From assembly GCA_938001995.1 (NCBI GenBank), contig CALLAV010000080.1:1-10377 (forward strand): 10,377 bases of DNA, written 5' to 3'. Made by a program: the position numbers and the translations under genes. Positions 1-6,684 of this stretch are shown here, piece after piece. Below the pieces are notes generated by a model. That model saw nothing but the letters and a program-made list of their open reading frames with translations, was not told the DNA's origin and made no database searches. The DNA comes from an uncultured Amylibacter sp. (lineage in GTDB: Bacteria > Pseudomonadota > Alphaproteobacteria > Rhodobacterales > Rhodobacteraceae). Within the stretch, counting starts at the first letter, position 1, and each line of letters begins with the position of its first letter.

Positions 1-1
1 G

Positions 2-760
2 GAAGAGGGCCTTGGCCAATCTTTGCTGGATCGTTCCAACCGCAGTGTCACACCGACCGCACAGGGGGAATTGCTCCTGAGCTATGGTCGCCGCCTGCTT
101 GCGCTCAACGACGAGGTGTGGGCCCGTATGACGGACCAAAAGTTTGAGGGTGAAATCGTTTTCGGCGTGCCCCATGATATCGTTTATCCGCATATTCCAA
201 TGGTGTTGAAAAAGTTCAGCCAAGCCTTTCCACGGGTGAAAGTGAACCTTGTGTCGTCTTTCACAACCGAGCTGAAAACCATGTTCGTAGCTGGGGATTG
301 CGACGTGATCTTGACCACTGAAACGGGCCGCGACGAAGGTGCGATCAAGCTGACCGATCTGGACTTGGTGTGGTATGGCGCACCCAATGGCACGGCGTGG
401 AAAGAACGCCCTTTGCGCGTGGCGTCGGAAAAACAATGTATCTTTCGCGCAATCAGCCTCAAAGCGCTGGACGAAGCGGGAATTGATTGGGAAATGGGCG
501 TCGATACCACGTCATCTATGACGGTTGAGGCGTCGCTGAGCGCGGATTTGGCAGTGCATGCACGGCTGAAAGGAACAGGAGCGCAATACCTAGAAGAGAT
601 CGACCACGGGGGCACTTTGCCAGAGCTGGAGAAGTTTCAGGTGAATATGATGGTCGCCCCACCGTCCCAAAGCCAAATGGCAGCCGAATTGGGCGAAATG
701 GTCCGCGCGGCTTATTGCGAGGACATGGATCGCCCCTCCCGCGTGCGTCTGGCAGGATAG
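2..760 (+). CDS. LysR-family transcriptional regulator, 5'-truncated by window edge
   Basis: Reading frame 2 is open from base 2 to a TAG at 758-760, giving 252 visible residues. The first ones (EEGLGQSLLDRSNRSVTPTAQGE) match the end of the LysR winged helix-turn-helix, where the recognition helix is followed by a wing of the form LG-x-LF-x-R-x-x-R-x-V-x-LT-x-x-G. About 40 N-terminal residues should lie outside the window. A linker helix follows (SYGRRLLALNDEVW), then the periplasmic-binding-protein-like effector domain, beginning around GEIVFGVPHDIV. Proteins of this family are usually tetrameric activators or repressors responding to a small metabolite. Neither target nor ligand can be read here, because the divergent partner gene typical of LysR regulators would be upstream of the window. 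The TTG at 23 is internal and not a start. The family call is firm; the function is not. Confidence 0.9.
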   Translation, partial: EEGLGQSLLDRSNRSVTPTAQGELLLSYGRRLLALNDEVWARMTDQKFEGEIVFGVPHDIVYPHIPMVLKKFSQAFPRVKVNLVSSFTTELKTMFVAGDCDVILTTETGRDEGAIKLTDLDLVWYGAPNGTAWKERPLRVASEKQCIFRAISLKALDEAGIDWEMGVDTTSSMTVEASLSADLAVHARLKGTGAQYLEEIDHGGTLPELEKFQVNMMVAPPSQSQMAAELGEMVRAAYCEDMDRPSRVRLAG

Positions 761-785
761 CGCCCTGCGACAGTGTTGCGGGGTG
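761..785 (+). terminator. Stem-loop after the LysR gene, probable terminator
   Basis: Immediately after the LysR stop codon, arms CCCTGCGACA (763-772) and TGTTGCGGGG (774-783) pair over their whole length with two G-T wobbles, and the stem can be extended outward by a G-T and a C-G pair. The tip would open to a small loop. There is no U-tract after it (TCAAAGC follows), so intrinsic termination may be weak or assisted by Rho. Its position between a stop codon and the next gene's ribosome binding site supports the reading. Confidence 0.5.
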
Positions 786-840
786 TCAAAGCGCACCACT
801 GATGTAAGCTGATCGCATCGTCAAAGCTGCGGAGGTTGCG

Positions 841-1317
841 ATGGTTCAGGTTCATCAAGGCGCGTTACCCGATGGGGCGCTGTTGGCGCGCTACAAAGAT
901 GTCGGGCATACGGATTGTTATTGGGTCGATGTGCCCAAAGATGTGTCGTTTGAGGCGTTTATCACCGCGTTTTACACAAGTTGGTTGTTCCGACTGGAAC
1001 GAGCGATTTTGCGATTGGTGAAACGTCCGTCAACGGATGCCGAAGTGGCTGAATTGGCAATCGGTACGCGTACGCGTTTTGCGGCTTGGGATGTGGAAGA
1101 TCGCGGGCTTGATCAGATACTAATGTGTGACATGGCAGGGCGGACGCGGTCTTGGTTTCTTGTTGCGTCACGCGATGGTGGGTCACGGTTGTATTTCGGA
1201 TCGGCGGTGGTGCCCGATGTGAAAACGGGCAAGATGGGCTGGCTGTTTCACGCGCTGATGGGATTTCACAAGCTGTATTCCGTTCACCTGTTAAAGGCGG
1301 CAGTGCGCATTCTTTGA
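841..1317 (+). CDS. Uncharacterised 158-residue protein (possibly DUF2867-like)
   Basis: The ATG start is supported by a strong GGAGG ribosome binding site at 831-835, five bases upstream. The protein has no signal peptide and no clear membrane helix; it looks soluble, with many aromatic residues. Features visible: TDCYWVDVP near residue 24, a segment FITAFYTSWLFRLERAILRL (about 40-59), a central FAAWDVEDRGLDQILMCD, then RTRSWFLVA and GSRLYFGSAVVP (about 110-130), and a basic aromatic C-terminus. The alternation of W/R-rich strands ending in LYFGSAVV recalls small ligand-binding folds such as DUF2867, but I cannot confirm that family. It lies 71 bp ahead of the LLM oxidoreductase start with no terminator seen between, so co-transcription is possible. 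I do not assign a function. Confidence 0.75.
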   Translation: MVQVHQGALPDGALLARYKDVGHTDCYWVDVPKDVSFEAFITAFYTSWLFRLERAILRLVKRPSTDAEVAELAIGTRTRFAAWDVEDRGLDQILMCDMAGRTRSWFLVASRDGGSRLYFGSAVVPDVKTGKMGWLFHALMGFHKLYSVHLLKAAVRIL

Positions 1318-1376
1318 TCCGCAGCGTTAAGCTTGGATTTCAGGCAAGGCGGGCATAGGCTGTGATTAAGCCACCC

Positions 1377-1381
1377 AAGGA
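1377..1381 (+). promoter_or_regulatory. Ribosome binding site that decides the LLM start
   Basis: AAGGA lies seven bases before ATG 1389. The upstream GTG at 1362 has no such element at a suitable distance, so ATG 1389 is preferred. Confidence 0.7.
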
Positions 1382-1388
1382 CGCCGAG

Positions 1389-2384
1389 ATGCACAATTTT
1401 TCCCTACTAGACCTCAGCCCTATCCCAGAAGGCAAAACTGAAGCCGATGCGCTGGCCAATACGGTTGCATTGGCACAGGCCGCCGAACAGCTCGGCTATC
1501 ATCGGTATTGGATGGCGGAGCATCACAACATGCCCGGAATCGCCAGTGCGGCCACGTCGGTTGTGATTGGGCATGTGGCGGGCGCAACCCGGCATATTCG
1601 CGTTGGGGCGGGTGGTATTATGTTGCCCAACCACGCACCTTTGGTGATTGCAGAGCAGTTTGGAACGCTTGCGACGCTTTATCCTGATCGCATTGACCTG
1701 GGGCTTGGGCGGGCGCCTGGCACAGACATGGGCACTGCGCGCGCATTGCGGCGTCACATGGAACAAGCGGATACGTTTCCGCAGGATGTGGTGGAACTGA
1801 TGGGCTATTTTGGCGAGGCCGAGGGCGCACAGGTTCAGGCCATTCCGGGTCGTGGCACGCATGTGCCAGTCTGGATCCTTGGATCGAGCCTATATGGTGC
1901 GCAGCTTGCCGCACATTTGGGTTTGCCCTATGCGTTTGCATCCCATTTTGCCCCCGCCATGCTGGAAGAAGCGTCTGAAATTTATCGCCGCAGTTTCCAA
2001 CCTTCGGCCTATCTTGCGCAACCCTATTTCATGATGGCGGCAGGTGTTTGTGCGGCAGATACGGATGAAGAAGCGGCGCGGTTGCGCTCTTCGCAGCAAC
2101 TTGCGTTCGCACGGTTGCGCACGGGGAAACCCGGAAAGCTGCCGCTGCCTGTGGACGATGTGACACAACACATCCCCGCGCACATATTGGCAGGCGTGAA
2201 CCAAGCCCTAGGCTGTTCCGCTTGCGGCTCGCCCAGCACCGTTGCCAGCCAATTGGCGCAATTGATTGAGACGTTTCAACCTGATGAGTTGATGGTGACA
2301 GGGATGATCCATGACCCCACGGCGCGGATCAAATCGTTTGAGATTGCTGCAAATGCGCTTGGTGAAATGCGCATCGCGGCCTGA
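1389..2384 (+). CDS. LLM-class flavin-dependent oxidoreductase (luciferase-like monooxygenase)
   Basis: With ATG 1389 the product has 331 residues, the usual length for the YhbW-like branch of the bacterial luciferase-like family, and starts with the typical [15 protein letters not shown] strand. Other family marks are the [19 protein letters not shown] segment (about 35-53), [22 protein letters not shown] (about 70-91), and [16 protein letters not shown] (about 98-113), which together form the flavin-binding side of the TIM barrel. The C-terminal [12 protein letters not shown] segment is also typical. Members use FMNH2 (or, in other branches, F420) to oxidise small organic substrates; the substrate cannot be told from sequence. 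A GTG at 1362 would add nine residues but lacks a good ribosome binding site. The gene ends 1 bp before the end of the convergent LytTR gene. Confidence 0.9.
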   Translation: MHNFSLLDLSPIPEGKTEADALANTVALAQAAEQLGYHRYWMAEHHNMPGIASAATSVVIGHVAGATRHIRVGAGGIMLPNHAPLVIAEQFGTLATLYPDRIDLGLGRAPGTDMGTARALRRHMEQADTFPQDVVELMGYFGEAEGAQVQAIPGRGTHVPVWILGSSLYGAQLAAHLGLPYAFASHFAPAMLEEASEIYRRSFQPSAYLAQPYFMMAAGVCAADTDEEAARLRSSQQLAFARLRTGKPGKLPLPVDDVTQHIPAHILAGVNQALGCSACGSPSTVASQLAQLIETFQPDELMVTGMIHDPTARIKSFEIAANALGEMRIAA

Positions 2385-2385
2385 T

Positions 2386-3147
2386 TTAGCTGCCTTTCAG
2401 AAAGGCCTTAAAGTCTGGCAAACGCGATTGGCTGACGTTGAGGGAGCGACCGTCTTTCAACAGGACCTGTGACGTCGCGCCCTTACTGTTCAGCTTTTTC
2501 ACGGCTAATTTTGCCACCCAGTGTGAGCGGTGAATCTGAAAGCCTTCGACTGGTGTCACCTCGCTAATTGCATCATTCAGGCGGATCAAACACAGCTCCG
2601 TTCCTATGTCTGTGGACACCTCGACATAGTGATCCTGCGCGGACAAAGACAAGACCTGTTGCGCATGTGGAAACTTCTCTAATCGGTCCAAAAGCGCTGG
2701 ACGCTGTGGGGGTGTCGCATCCTCATCCAGCGACATGGACCGTGTCACCAACGTAGAGACCAGAAAGATCATTGCCGCAGTTGGAAAGCTGTAGGACAGC
2801 AATTCGAAGTGACCTGGGTGGCGGTTTATGGGTTGTAACAGCCAAAGGCTAAGCAGGGACACGAGGCCTGCAACGAGAAGACCGAACAACAGGCTAACCA
2901 CGAGAAGAATTGCGATTTTGGTCTGTTTTGTCACCTCAAGCAGCGAGTGCAGCCACAGGGCCATCACGCTGGTGGTCAGAACAATCAGCCCCCAATAAAT
3001 CAAGCGAAAGCCGGTCGGCAACGCTTCTAGCGTACCAAAAGGGCCGCTGAGAACACAAACCACGATCGCCCCTAGATTGATCATCCAAAAGATCGGACTG
3101 CGCACTGAACGGGCGGCCAATTTGGTTGTTTTTGAAAAAATGCTCAT
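2386..3147 (-). CDS. Membrane-anchored LytTR-domain transcriptional regulator
   Basis: The 253-residue protein has four predicted membrane helices at about 18-34, 48-66, 78-104 and 118-135, then a charged linker (SLDEDATPPQRP) and a C-terminal LytTR DNA-binding domain at about 156-250. LytTR marks include VLSLSAQDHYVEVSTD (165-180), GFQIHRSHWVAKLAV (202-216) and LKDGRSLNVSQSRLPDFK (230-247). There is no receiver domain, so it is not a classical LytR/AlgR response regulator; it probably senses something in or across the membrane and binds DNA while membrane-tethered. The start is an ATG with AGGGA at 3151-3155 (minus strand), a rather short spacing of three bases. The gene is divergent from the DUF2141/carotenoid-oxygenase operon, which makes that operon, and itself, the likely targets. 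The signal is unknown. Confidence 0.88.
   Translation of the reverse strand: MSIFSKTTKLAARSVRSPIFWMINLGAIVVCVLSGPFGTLEALPTGFRLIYWGLIVLTTSVMALWLHSLLEVTKQTKIAILLVVSLLFGLLVAGLVSLLSLWLLQPINRHPGHFELLSYSFPTAAMIFLVSTLVTRSMSLDEDATPPQRPALLDRLEKFPHAQQVLSLSAQDHYVEVSTDIGTELCLIRLNDAISEVTPVEGFQIHRSHWVAKLAVKKLNSKGATSQVLLKDGRSLNVSQSRLPDFKAFLKGS
2392..2406. terminator. Short palindrome between convergent LLM and LytTR genes
   Basis: GCCTTTC and GAAAGGC flank a single A, so a five-pair stem with a five-base loop can form on either strand. It sits in the last codons of the LytTR gene, 8 bp past the LLM stop codon. No U-tract follows on either strand, so a bidirectional terminator role is only a possibility. 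Confidence 0.3.
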
Positions 3148-3171
3148 CTTTCCCTACTATTAACGCAACAA

Positions 3172-3210
3172 ATTTCACGCTTCGTGAAATCCAAACGGCC
3201 AGATTTCACG
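3172..3210. promoter_or_regulatory. Triple ATTTCACG repeat, candidate operator for the LytTR regulator
   Basis: ATTTCACG at 3172-3179 and CGTGAAAT at 3183-3190 form a perfect inverted repeat with a CTT spacer. A third copy, ATTTCACG, lies at 3203-3210. The following base is C in both direct copies, so the match extends to nine bases. Copy 1 to copy 3 is 31 bp and copy centres are 11 and 20 bp apart, close to one, two and three helical turns, so all copies could face the same side of DNA. The site is 25-63 bp upstream of the LytTR start and about 100-140 bp upstream of the DUF2141 start. Repeated half-sites at helical spacing are usual for LytTR proteins, but this motif does not match the published LytTR consensus as I recall it, so the binding protein is inferred from position. 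Confidence 0.5.
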
Positions 3211-3269
3211 CATAACACGCTTGGTTGACGCATTCCCCAAAGGGGGCGCTTGCCCTGTGCCAAACTCTC

Positions 3270-3292
3270 GTTCAGGTCAAGGTTCACCTCAA
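3270..3292. repeat. Tandem 11-bp near-repeats in the DUF2141 leader
   Basis: GTTCAGGTCAA (3270-3280) and GTTCACCTCAA (3282-3292) differ only in the two middle bases (GG against CC) and have a 12-bp period. With the next base, C 3293, the same stretch is an imperfect palindrome centred at 3281.5, with 9 of 12 positions pairing. It ends 18 bp before the DUF2141 ATG, so it could be an operator or an RNA hairpin in the 5' leader. Confidence 0.4.
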
Positions 3293-3310
3293 CTTAACAG
3301 CGTGGAAACC

Positions 3311-3739
3311 ATGAATAAAACCATATCTCTTACCCTGGCAGTGACCCTGGCTTTGGGTGGTGTGTCAACCGCCCAATCCGAAACAGTGCTGTTGTCGATC
3401 AACACTGCATCGGCGCAAGGCGATGTTCGCGCGGCCGTCTATGCAAACGCAGATGCTTTTGACCAAGGCGAGGTGGTTACAGGTGTCACGGTTCCTGCAA
3501 AGGCGGGCAGTACGAAAATGACCATTAGTGGTCTTGAAGCGGGAACCTATGGCATCGCGCTGTTTCATGACTTGAACGGGAATGGAGAGTTGGACAGAAA
3601 CCTATTTGGCGCGCCAAGCGAGCCCTATGGATTTTCGAGCAATCCTATCATCAAATTCTCTGCCCCGAAATTCGATGCCTTCACGTTTGAATTTAACGGG
3701 AACCCTATGACCCTGAACATTACTTTGAACGGAGGCTAA
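3311..3739 (+). CDS. Secreted DUF2141-domain protein
   Basis: From ATG 3311 the product has 142 residues and begins with a typical Sec signal peptide: MNKT, a hydrophobic core to about residue 17, and a likely cleavage near STAQS (19-23). An upstream TTG at 3221 would add 30 residues with no signal character and bury the signal peptide, so it is rejected, although the ribosome binding site of ATG 3311 is weak (GGAA only). The mature part is a small beta-sandwich-like domain with the DUF2141 signature GTYGIALFHDLNGNGELD (78-95) and FGAPSEPYGFSSN (99-111). DLNGNGELD resembles a calcium-binding loop. DUF2141 proteins are envelope or periplasmic proteins of unknown function. The stop is 3 bp before the next ATG, and that gene's ribosome binding site lies inside this one, so the two are co-transcribed and probably act together. 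Confidence 0.88.
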   Translation: MNKTISLTLAVTLALGGVSTAQSETVLLSINTASAQGDVRAAVYANADAFDQGEVVTGVTVPAKAGSTKMTISGLEAGTYGIALFHDLNGNGELDRNLFGAPSEPYGFSSNPIIKFSAPKFDAFTFEFNGNPMTLNITLNGG

Positions 3740-3742
3740 GTC

Positions 3743-5251
3743 ATGGATCGGCGCACGTTCATTAAAACGCTAACGGGGCTGATGACGGCCACTGCTTTGC
3801 CAACCAGTTTGCTGGCGAAATCTGTCATTGGGGCTCAAGCGGCATTTCTTAAAGCGTTAGAAGAAAAGCCGTGGTTGCTAGGCTATCTCGGCACGCAAGA
3901 AACCGCGCTTGAGGCCAATCTACGCATTGTGTCTGGACGTATTCCATCGGATTTGTCCGGACATTTTTTTCGCAACGGACCTGCAATGCACAACATTGGG
4001 CTGGACCGGTTTTCCCATTGGTTTGATGCGCCTGGCATGGTTCAGCGGTTCACGTTTGCCAATGATACCATCACGCACCACGGGCGTTTGATCGAAACTG
4101 CGCGTAACACTGCCGAGGCCAAGGCGGAGCGCATTATATTCACGGGCTATGGAACGCACGGTCATGACCTTGGGTCGGGTGGCTCCGCTGATGCGCAGAA
4201 TGTAGCGAACATCAGTTTGGTGCAACATGCAGGAGAATTGCTTGCACTTTGGGAAGGCGGGTCGGCCCATGTGATTGATGCTGAAACGCTTGAAACACAG
4301 GGCCGCAAGGATTGGTCGCCTGAAACAACGGGTCTTCCGTTTGGGGCGCACCCGCGTGTGGATCAGGACGGGTCAATGTGGAATATTGGCTATTCCGCTG
4401 ATCCGAGCGCGCTGATCCTCTATCACATCTCGGCAGAGGGCATGCTGCTCAAGACCCATATTCTGCCCCAAACAGCGACGCCGATGATCCATGATTTCAT
4501 GATCACAGCGACCAAGATTGTGATCGTCAAACCGCCCTACGCTGCATCCAACACATCAAGCAAAACCTTTGCGAATATGTTTGAATGGACGCCAACACAG
4601 CCCACCGAAATTCTGGTTATAGATAAGGATGATCTAACCAATGTAACCACTGTGGAAATGGATCCGTTCTGGGTGTTCCACTTTGGCAATGCCTATGACA
4701 TCAGCCCGACCGAGATCGGTTTTGACTTTGCGCTGCACGACGACCCCAGCTTTAATTCTGTGGATGCCTTTGCGGTAATGGATGGCAGTTGGGACGGTAC
4801 AGCGTCGGCGCCATCTCGTTACGTTCAAGCCAAGATCGACCTAACGCGCAAGTCTGCGATATTAGAACAGGGCACTGGATTAGGACAGGTCGAGTTCATC
4901 CAGACCGACGCGCGTGAAAACTTGATGCGCCACCGATATGCGCTGATGCTGGGTGAAAGCGGTGATGTGCAGGTCTATGGCTTTAACCGCTTGTTGCTGG
5001 TGGATCGGGATACGGGGGCTGCGTCGCACTTTGATGTGGGGGCGACGGAAATCTTGGAGGAGCATTTGATTGTGCCAAAAGCGGATGAATCCGCTGGGTT
5101 TTGGGTCATGGGAACGGCGCTAGATTGGCAAAAGGGTGTGACGAACCTGTCGATTTATGACGGCGCTGCATTGTCCGATGGCCCTGTGATGAAGGCAGAG
5201 TTGGATATAGCGCTGCCGCTTGGATTGCACGGCACGTTCATCGCGCAATAA
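3743..5251 (+). CDS. Tat-exported carotenoid oxygenase (RPE65/CCD family)
   Basis: This 502-residue protein belongs to the non-haem iron carotenoid cleavage dioxygenase family, which splits C=C bonds of carotenoids, apocarotenoids, stilbenes or lignans with O2. All four iron-ligand histidines are visible: H203 (GAHPRVD), H250 (MIHDF), H313 (FHFGNAYD) and H496 (GLHGTF). The second-shell glutamates also appear present at about E171 (LWEGG), E384 (VEFIQTD) and E440 (EEHLIVPK). LSGHFFRNGPAMH (71-83) is the usual N-terminal blade motif. The N-terminus, MDRRTFIKTLTGLMTATALP, is a twin-arginine signal (RRTFIK plus a hydrophobic stretch), so the enzyme is likely folded with iron and exported to the periplasm. 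GGAGG at 3731-3735 is seven bases before the ATG. The substrate is unknown; no carotenoid biosynthesis gene is in the window. Confidence 0.93.
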   Translation: MDRRTFIKTLTGLMTATALPTSLLAKSVIGAQAAFLKALEEKPWLLGYLGTQETALEANLRIVSGRIPSDLSGHFFRNGPAMHNIGLDRFSHWFDAPGMVQRFTFANDTITHHGRLIETARNTAEAKAERIIFTGYGTHGHDLGSGGSADAQNVANISLVQHAGELLALWEGGSAHVIDAETLETQGRKDWSPETTGLPFGAHPRVDQDGSMWNIGYSADPSALILYHISAEGMLLKTHILPQTATPMIHDFMITATKIVIVKPPYAASNTSSKTFANMFEWTPTQPTEILVIDKDDLTNVTTVEMDPFWVFHFGNAYDISPTEIGFDFALHDDPSFNSVDAFAVMDGSWDGTASAPSRYVQAKIDLTRKSAILEQGTGLGQVEFIQTDARENLMRHRYALMLGESGDVQVYGFNRLLLVDRDTGAASHFDVGATEILEEHLIVPKADESAGFWVMGTALDWQKGVTNLSIYDGAALSDGPVMKAELDIALPLGLHGTFIAQ

Positions 5252-5268
5252 AGGTGGCGCTGGCTTAT

Positions 5269-5298
5269 ATCGTTTCGGCCTACGATTGAATCGCTTTT
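5269..5298 (+). terminator. Possible terminator after the carotenoid oxygenase gene
   Basis: Arms ATCGT (5269-5273) and ACGAT (5282-5286) enclose an eight-base loop, and a run of five T follows at 5294-5298. The stem is short and the T-run is eight bases away, so the call is weak. It lies between the convergent carotenoid oxygenase and quinone oxidoreductase genes. Confidence 0.3.
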
Positions 5299-5366
5299 TC
5301 GCGGCTTTTCACATCGCTCGAACACGAAGGGCGAAATGAGCCGTACCATAGTAAAGTCGAAACGCT

Positions 5367-6329
5367 TTAGGTCAGCGTCATTACGACCTTGCCCGTCGCC
5401 TTTCGGGTGCGTAGTAGCTCTAGCCCGTCTTGGGTCTGCTCCAATGGCAGTACATTGCTGACATGGGGTTTGATTTTCCCCTCAGCGTACCAATCCAGCA
5501 GCGTGGCTAGGCTGTCGTTCAGAACCTTTGGGTTTGTCTTGGCATATCCGCCCCACCAATAGCCGATCACGCTAAGGTTTTTGACCAGCAAGTGGTTGGC
5601 AGGAATTTGTGGAACGCTGCCAGAGGCGAAGCCCAGCGGAAGTAAGCGACCATCGGGGTTGGTGGCGCGCATGGCTGCGGTGAATTGATCGCCCCCGACA
5701 GGATCATAAACCACGTCCGCTCCGCCAAGCGCTTTGATCGCGGTGCGCAGGTCAGCGGTTTCAGAGTCGATCAGATGATCCGCGCCCATGTCCTTGGCGA
5801 TTTGCAGCTTTTTTGCGCCGCGTGCCACGGCAATGACTTCTGCACCCATCAACTTGCCCAGCTCGACACCCGTCAAGCCAACGCCGCCCGACGCGCCTAA
5901 AACCACCAGCCGCTCGCCGGGTTGCATCCGCGCCTTGTAGTCGAGCGCCAGATGCGCTGTGCCATAGGCCACAGGGAAGGCCGCCGCATCGATCATATCC
6001 ATGTTGTCTGGGATCGGCAGGCAAATTTCAGCGGGCAGGGCGGCATACTCTGCCAGGCCGCCAACACCAGCATAGGAAACCACCCGTTGTCCAACCCGAA
6101 GCGTTGTCACATCTGCGCCCACAGATTCAATCGTGCCAGACAGTTCCATGCCGAGTGTGAAAGGAAGCGGCGGTTTTTCCTGATAGGAACCTTTGATCAT
6201 CAACAAATCGCCAAAGTTAAGCGCACAAGCAGCGACGCGCACCAATACTTGGTCGGGTGCTATGGTTGGTCGTGCCACATCCGTCAATTCGATGGGCTGA
6301 TCGTAATTTGTCACTTGTATCGACCGCAT
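5367..6329 (-). CDS. Zinc-independent MDR oxidoreductase, NADPH:quinone oxidoreductase family
   Basis: Starting at the ATG at 6329 the product has 320 residues, the normal length of the QOR branch of the medium-chain dehydrogenase/reductase superfamily. Visible marks are the N-terminal GroES-like domain with ALNFGDLLMIKG (36-47) and FTLGMELSGTIESVG (57-71), the Rossmann motif VLGASGGVG (143-151) followed by a GLTGVELGKLMGAEVIAVAR helix-strand pair, and DVVYDPVGGDQF (205-216). The catalytic and structural zinc ligands of alcohol dehydrogenases are absent. Such enzymes use NADPH to reduce quinones, enones or acyl-CoA enoyl groups; the substrate is not defined. A GTG 39 bases upstream would add 13 residues but has a poorer ribosome binding site. 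It is divergent from the XRE gene, with an AT-rich inverted repeat 50 bp upstream as a possible operator. Confidence 0.9.
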   Translation of the reverse strand: MRSIQVTNYDQPIELTDVARPTIAPDQVLVRVAACALNFGDLLMIKGSYQEKPPLPFTLGMELSGTIESVGADVTTLRVGQRVVSYAGVGGLAEYAALPAEICLPIPDNMDMIDAAAFPVAYGTAHLALDYKARMQPGERLVVLGASGGVGLTGVELGKLMGAEVIAVARGAKKLQIAKDMGADHLIDSETADLRTAIKALGGADVVYDPVGGDQFTAAMRATNPDGRLLPLGFASGSVPQIPANHLLVKNLSVIGYWWGGYAKTNPKVLNDSLATLLDWYAEGKIKPHVSNVLPLEQTQDGLELLRTRKATGKVVMTLT

Positions 6330-6336
6330 TTTGGCT

Positions 6337-6341
6337 TCCTT
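6337..6341 (-). promoter_or_regulatory. Ribosome binding site that decides the MDR oxidoreductase start
   Basis: On the minus strand AAGGA (6341 to 6337) lies seven bases before ATG 6329. This favours the 320-residue form over the form starting at GTG 6368. Confidence 0.65.
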
Positions 6342-6378
6342 TGGATTGATTTCTGGGGGGTGGGGCACGATTTTCTGC

Positions 6379-6400
6379 GAATTAAAGTCGAATTTAATTC
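6379..6400. promoter_or_regulatory. AT-rich inverted repeat, candidate operator
   Basis: GAATTAAA (6379-6386) and TTTAATTC (6393-6400) are perfect reverse complements around a six-base spacer GTCGAA. The site is 50 bp upstream of the MDR start codon on the minus strand, where a repressor could block its promoter. The binding protein is unknown. Confidence 0.45.
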
Positions 6401-6422
6401 ATTATTGAGACTTTGACTTTCC

Positions 6423-6478
6423 AAAATCGGCGAAAATCATTGCAAAATGCAAAAATTTCCGTGAAAAGCGTGAAAAAA
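6423..6478. other. Six phased A-tracts, predicted intrinsically bent DNA
   Basis: A-tracts occupy 6423-6426, 6433-6436, 6444-6447, 6451-6455 (continued by TTT), 6464-6467 and 6473-6478. Taking AAAAATTT as one tract, the centres are 10, 11, 9, 11 and 10 bp apart, an average of 10.2 bp. A-tracts in phase with the helix produce macroscopic curvature, and such DNA upstream of promoters often binds nucleoid proteins or contacts RNA polymerase. The positions are directly read; the role is inferred. Confidence 0.65.
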
Positions 6479-6684
6479 CCAGAACATGTTAAATGATCAC
6501 CTTTAGATTGAAGAACTTTTAGACTACCTATCGTAATAAGATTTTTTAAAAAGCCGAGACACACCGCACAATTCCTTATGAACTTCGGCCAGTTCTATAG
6601 CATTCATCTTTAGTGATTCAAACAAACTACGGGTCCATTTGCACCCAAAAATGGCTTTTACAGCCACCACAAGGGAGACTACTC

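Larger units (their letters stand above)
6330..6684. other. 355-bp divergent regulatory region between MDR and XRE genes
   Basis: No gene is supported here. From left to right it holds the MDR ribosome binding site, an AT-rich inverted repeat (6379-6400), a tandem GACTTT pair (6409-6420), a run of six phased A-tracts (6423-6478), a T6A5 tract (6542-6552) and the XRE ribosome binding site AAGGGAG (6671-6677). I could not place convincing -35/-10 pairs; TTGAAG at 6508-6513 is a possible -35 box without a well-spaced -10. Both divergent promoters must lie here. Confidence 0.6.

Noticed and set aside
1362..1388. GTG start for the LLM oxidoreductase
   Set aside because: No ribosome binding site at proper distance, whereas AAGGA precedes ATG 1389, which gives the family's usual N-terminus.
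3221..3310. Upstream TTG start for the DUF2141 gene
   Set aside because: The added 30 residues carry no signal or domain features and would place the Sec signal peptide inside the protein.
6382..6397. TTAA-N8-TTAA, resembling a CtrA binding site
   Set aside because: The alphaproteobacterial CtrA site has a seven-base spacer (TTAA-N7-TTAA); here it is eight, and the sequence is better explained by the inverted repeat.
5922..6416. Plus-strand frame of 164 codons opposite the MDR oxidoreductase gene
   Set aside because: Low-complexity, cysteine- and histidine-rich translation typical of an antisense shadow; the minus-strand protein shows a full Rossmann motif.
6542..6552. T6A5 tract as an intrinsic terminator or small-RNA end
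   Set aside because: No stable GC-rich stem precedes it; AT palindromes are expected in this AT-rich intergenic stretch.
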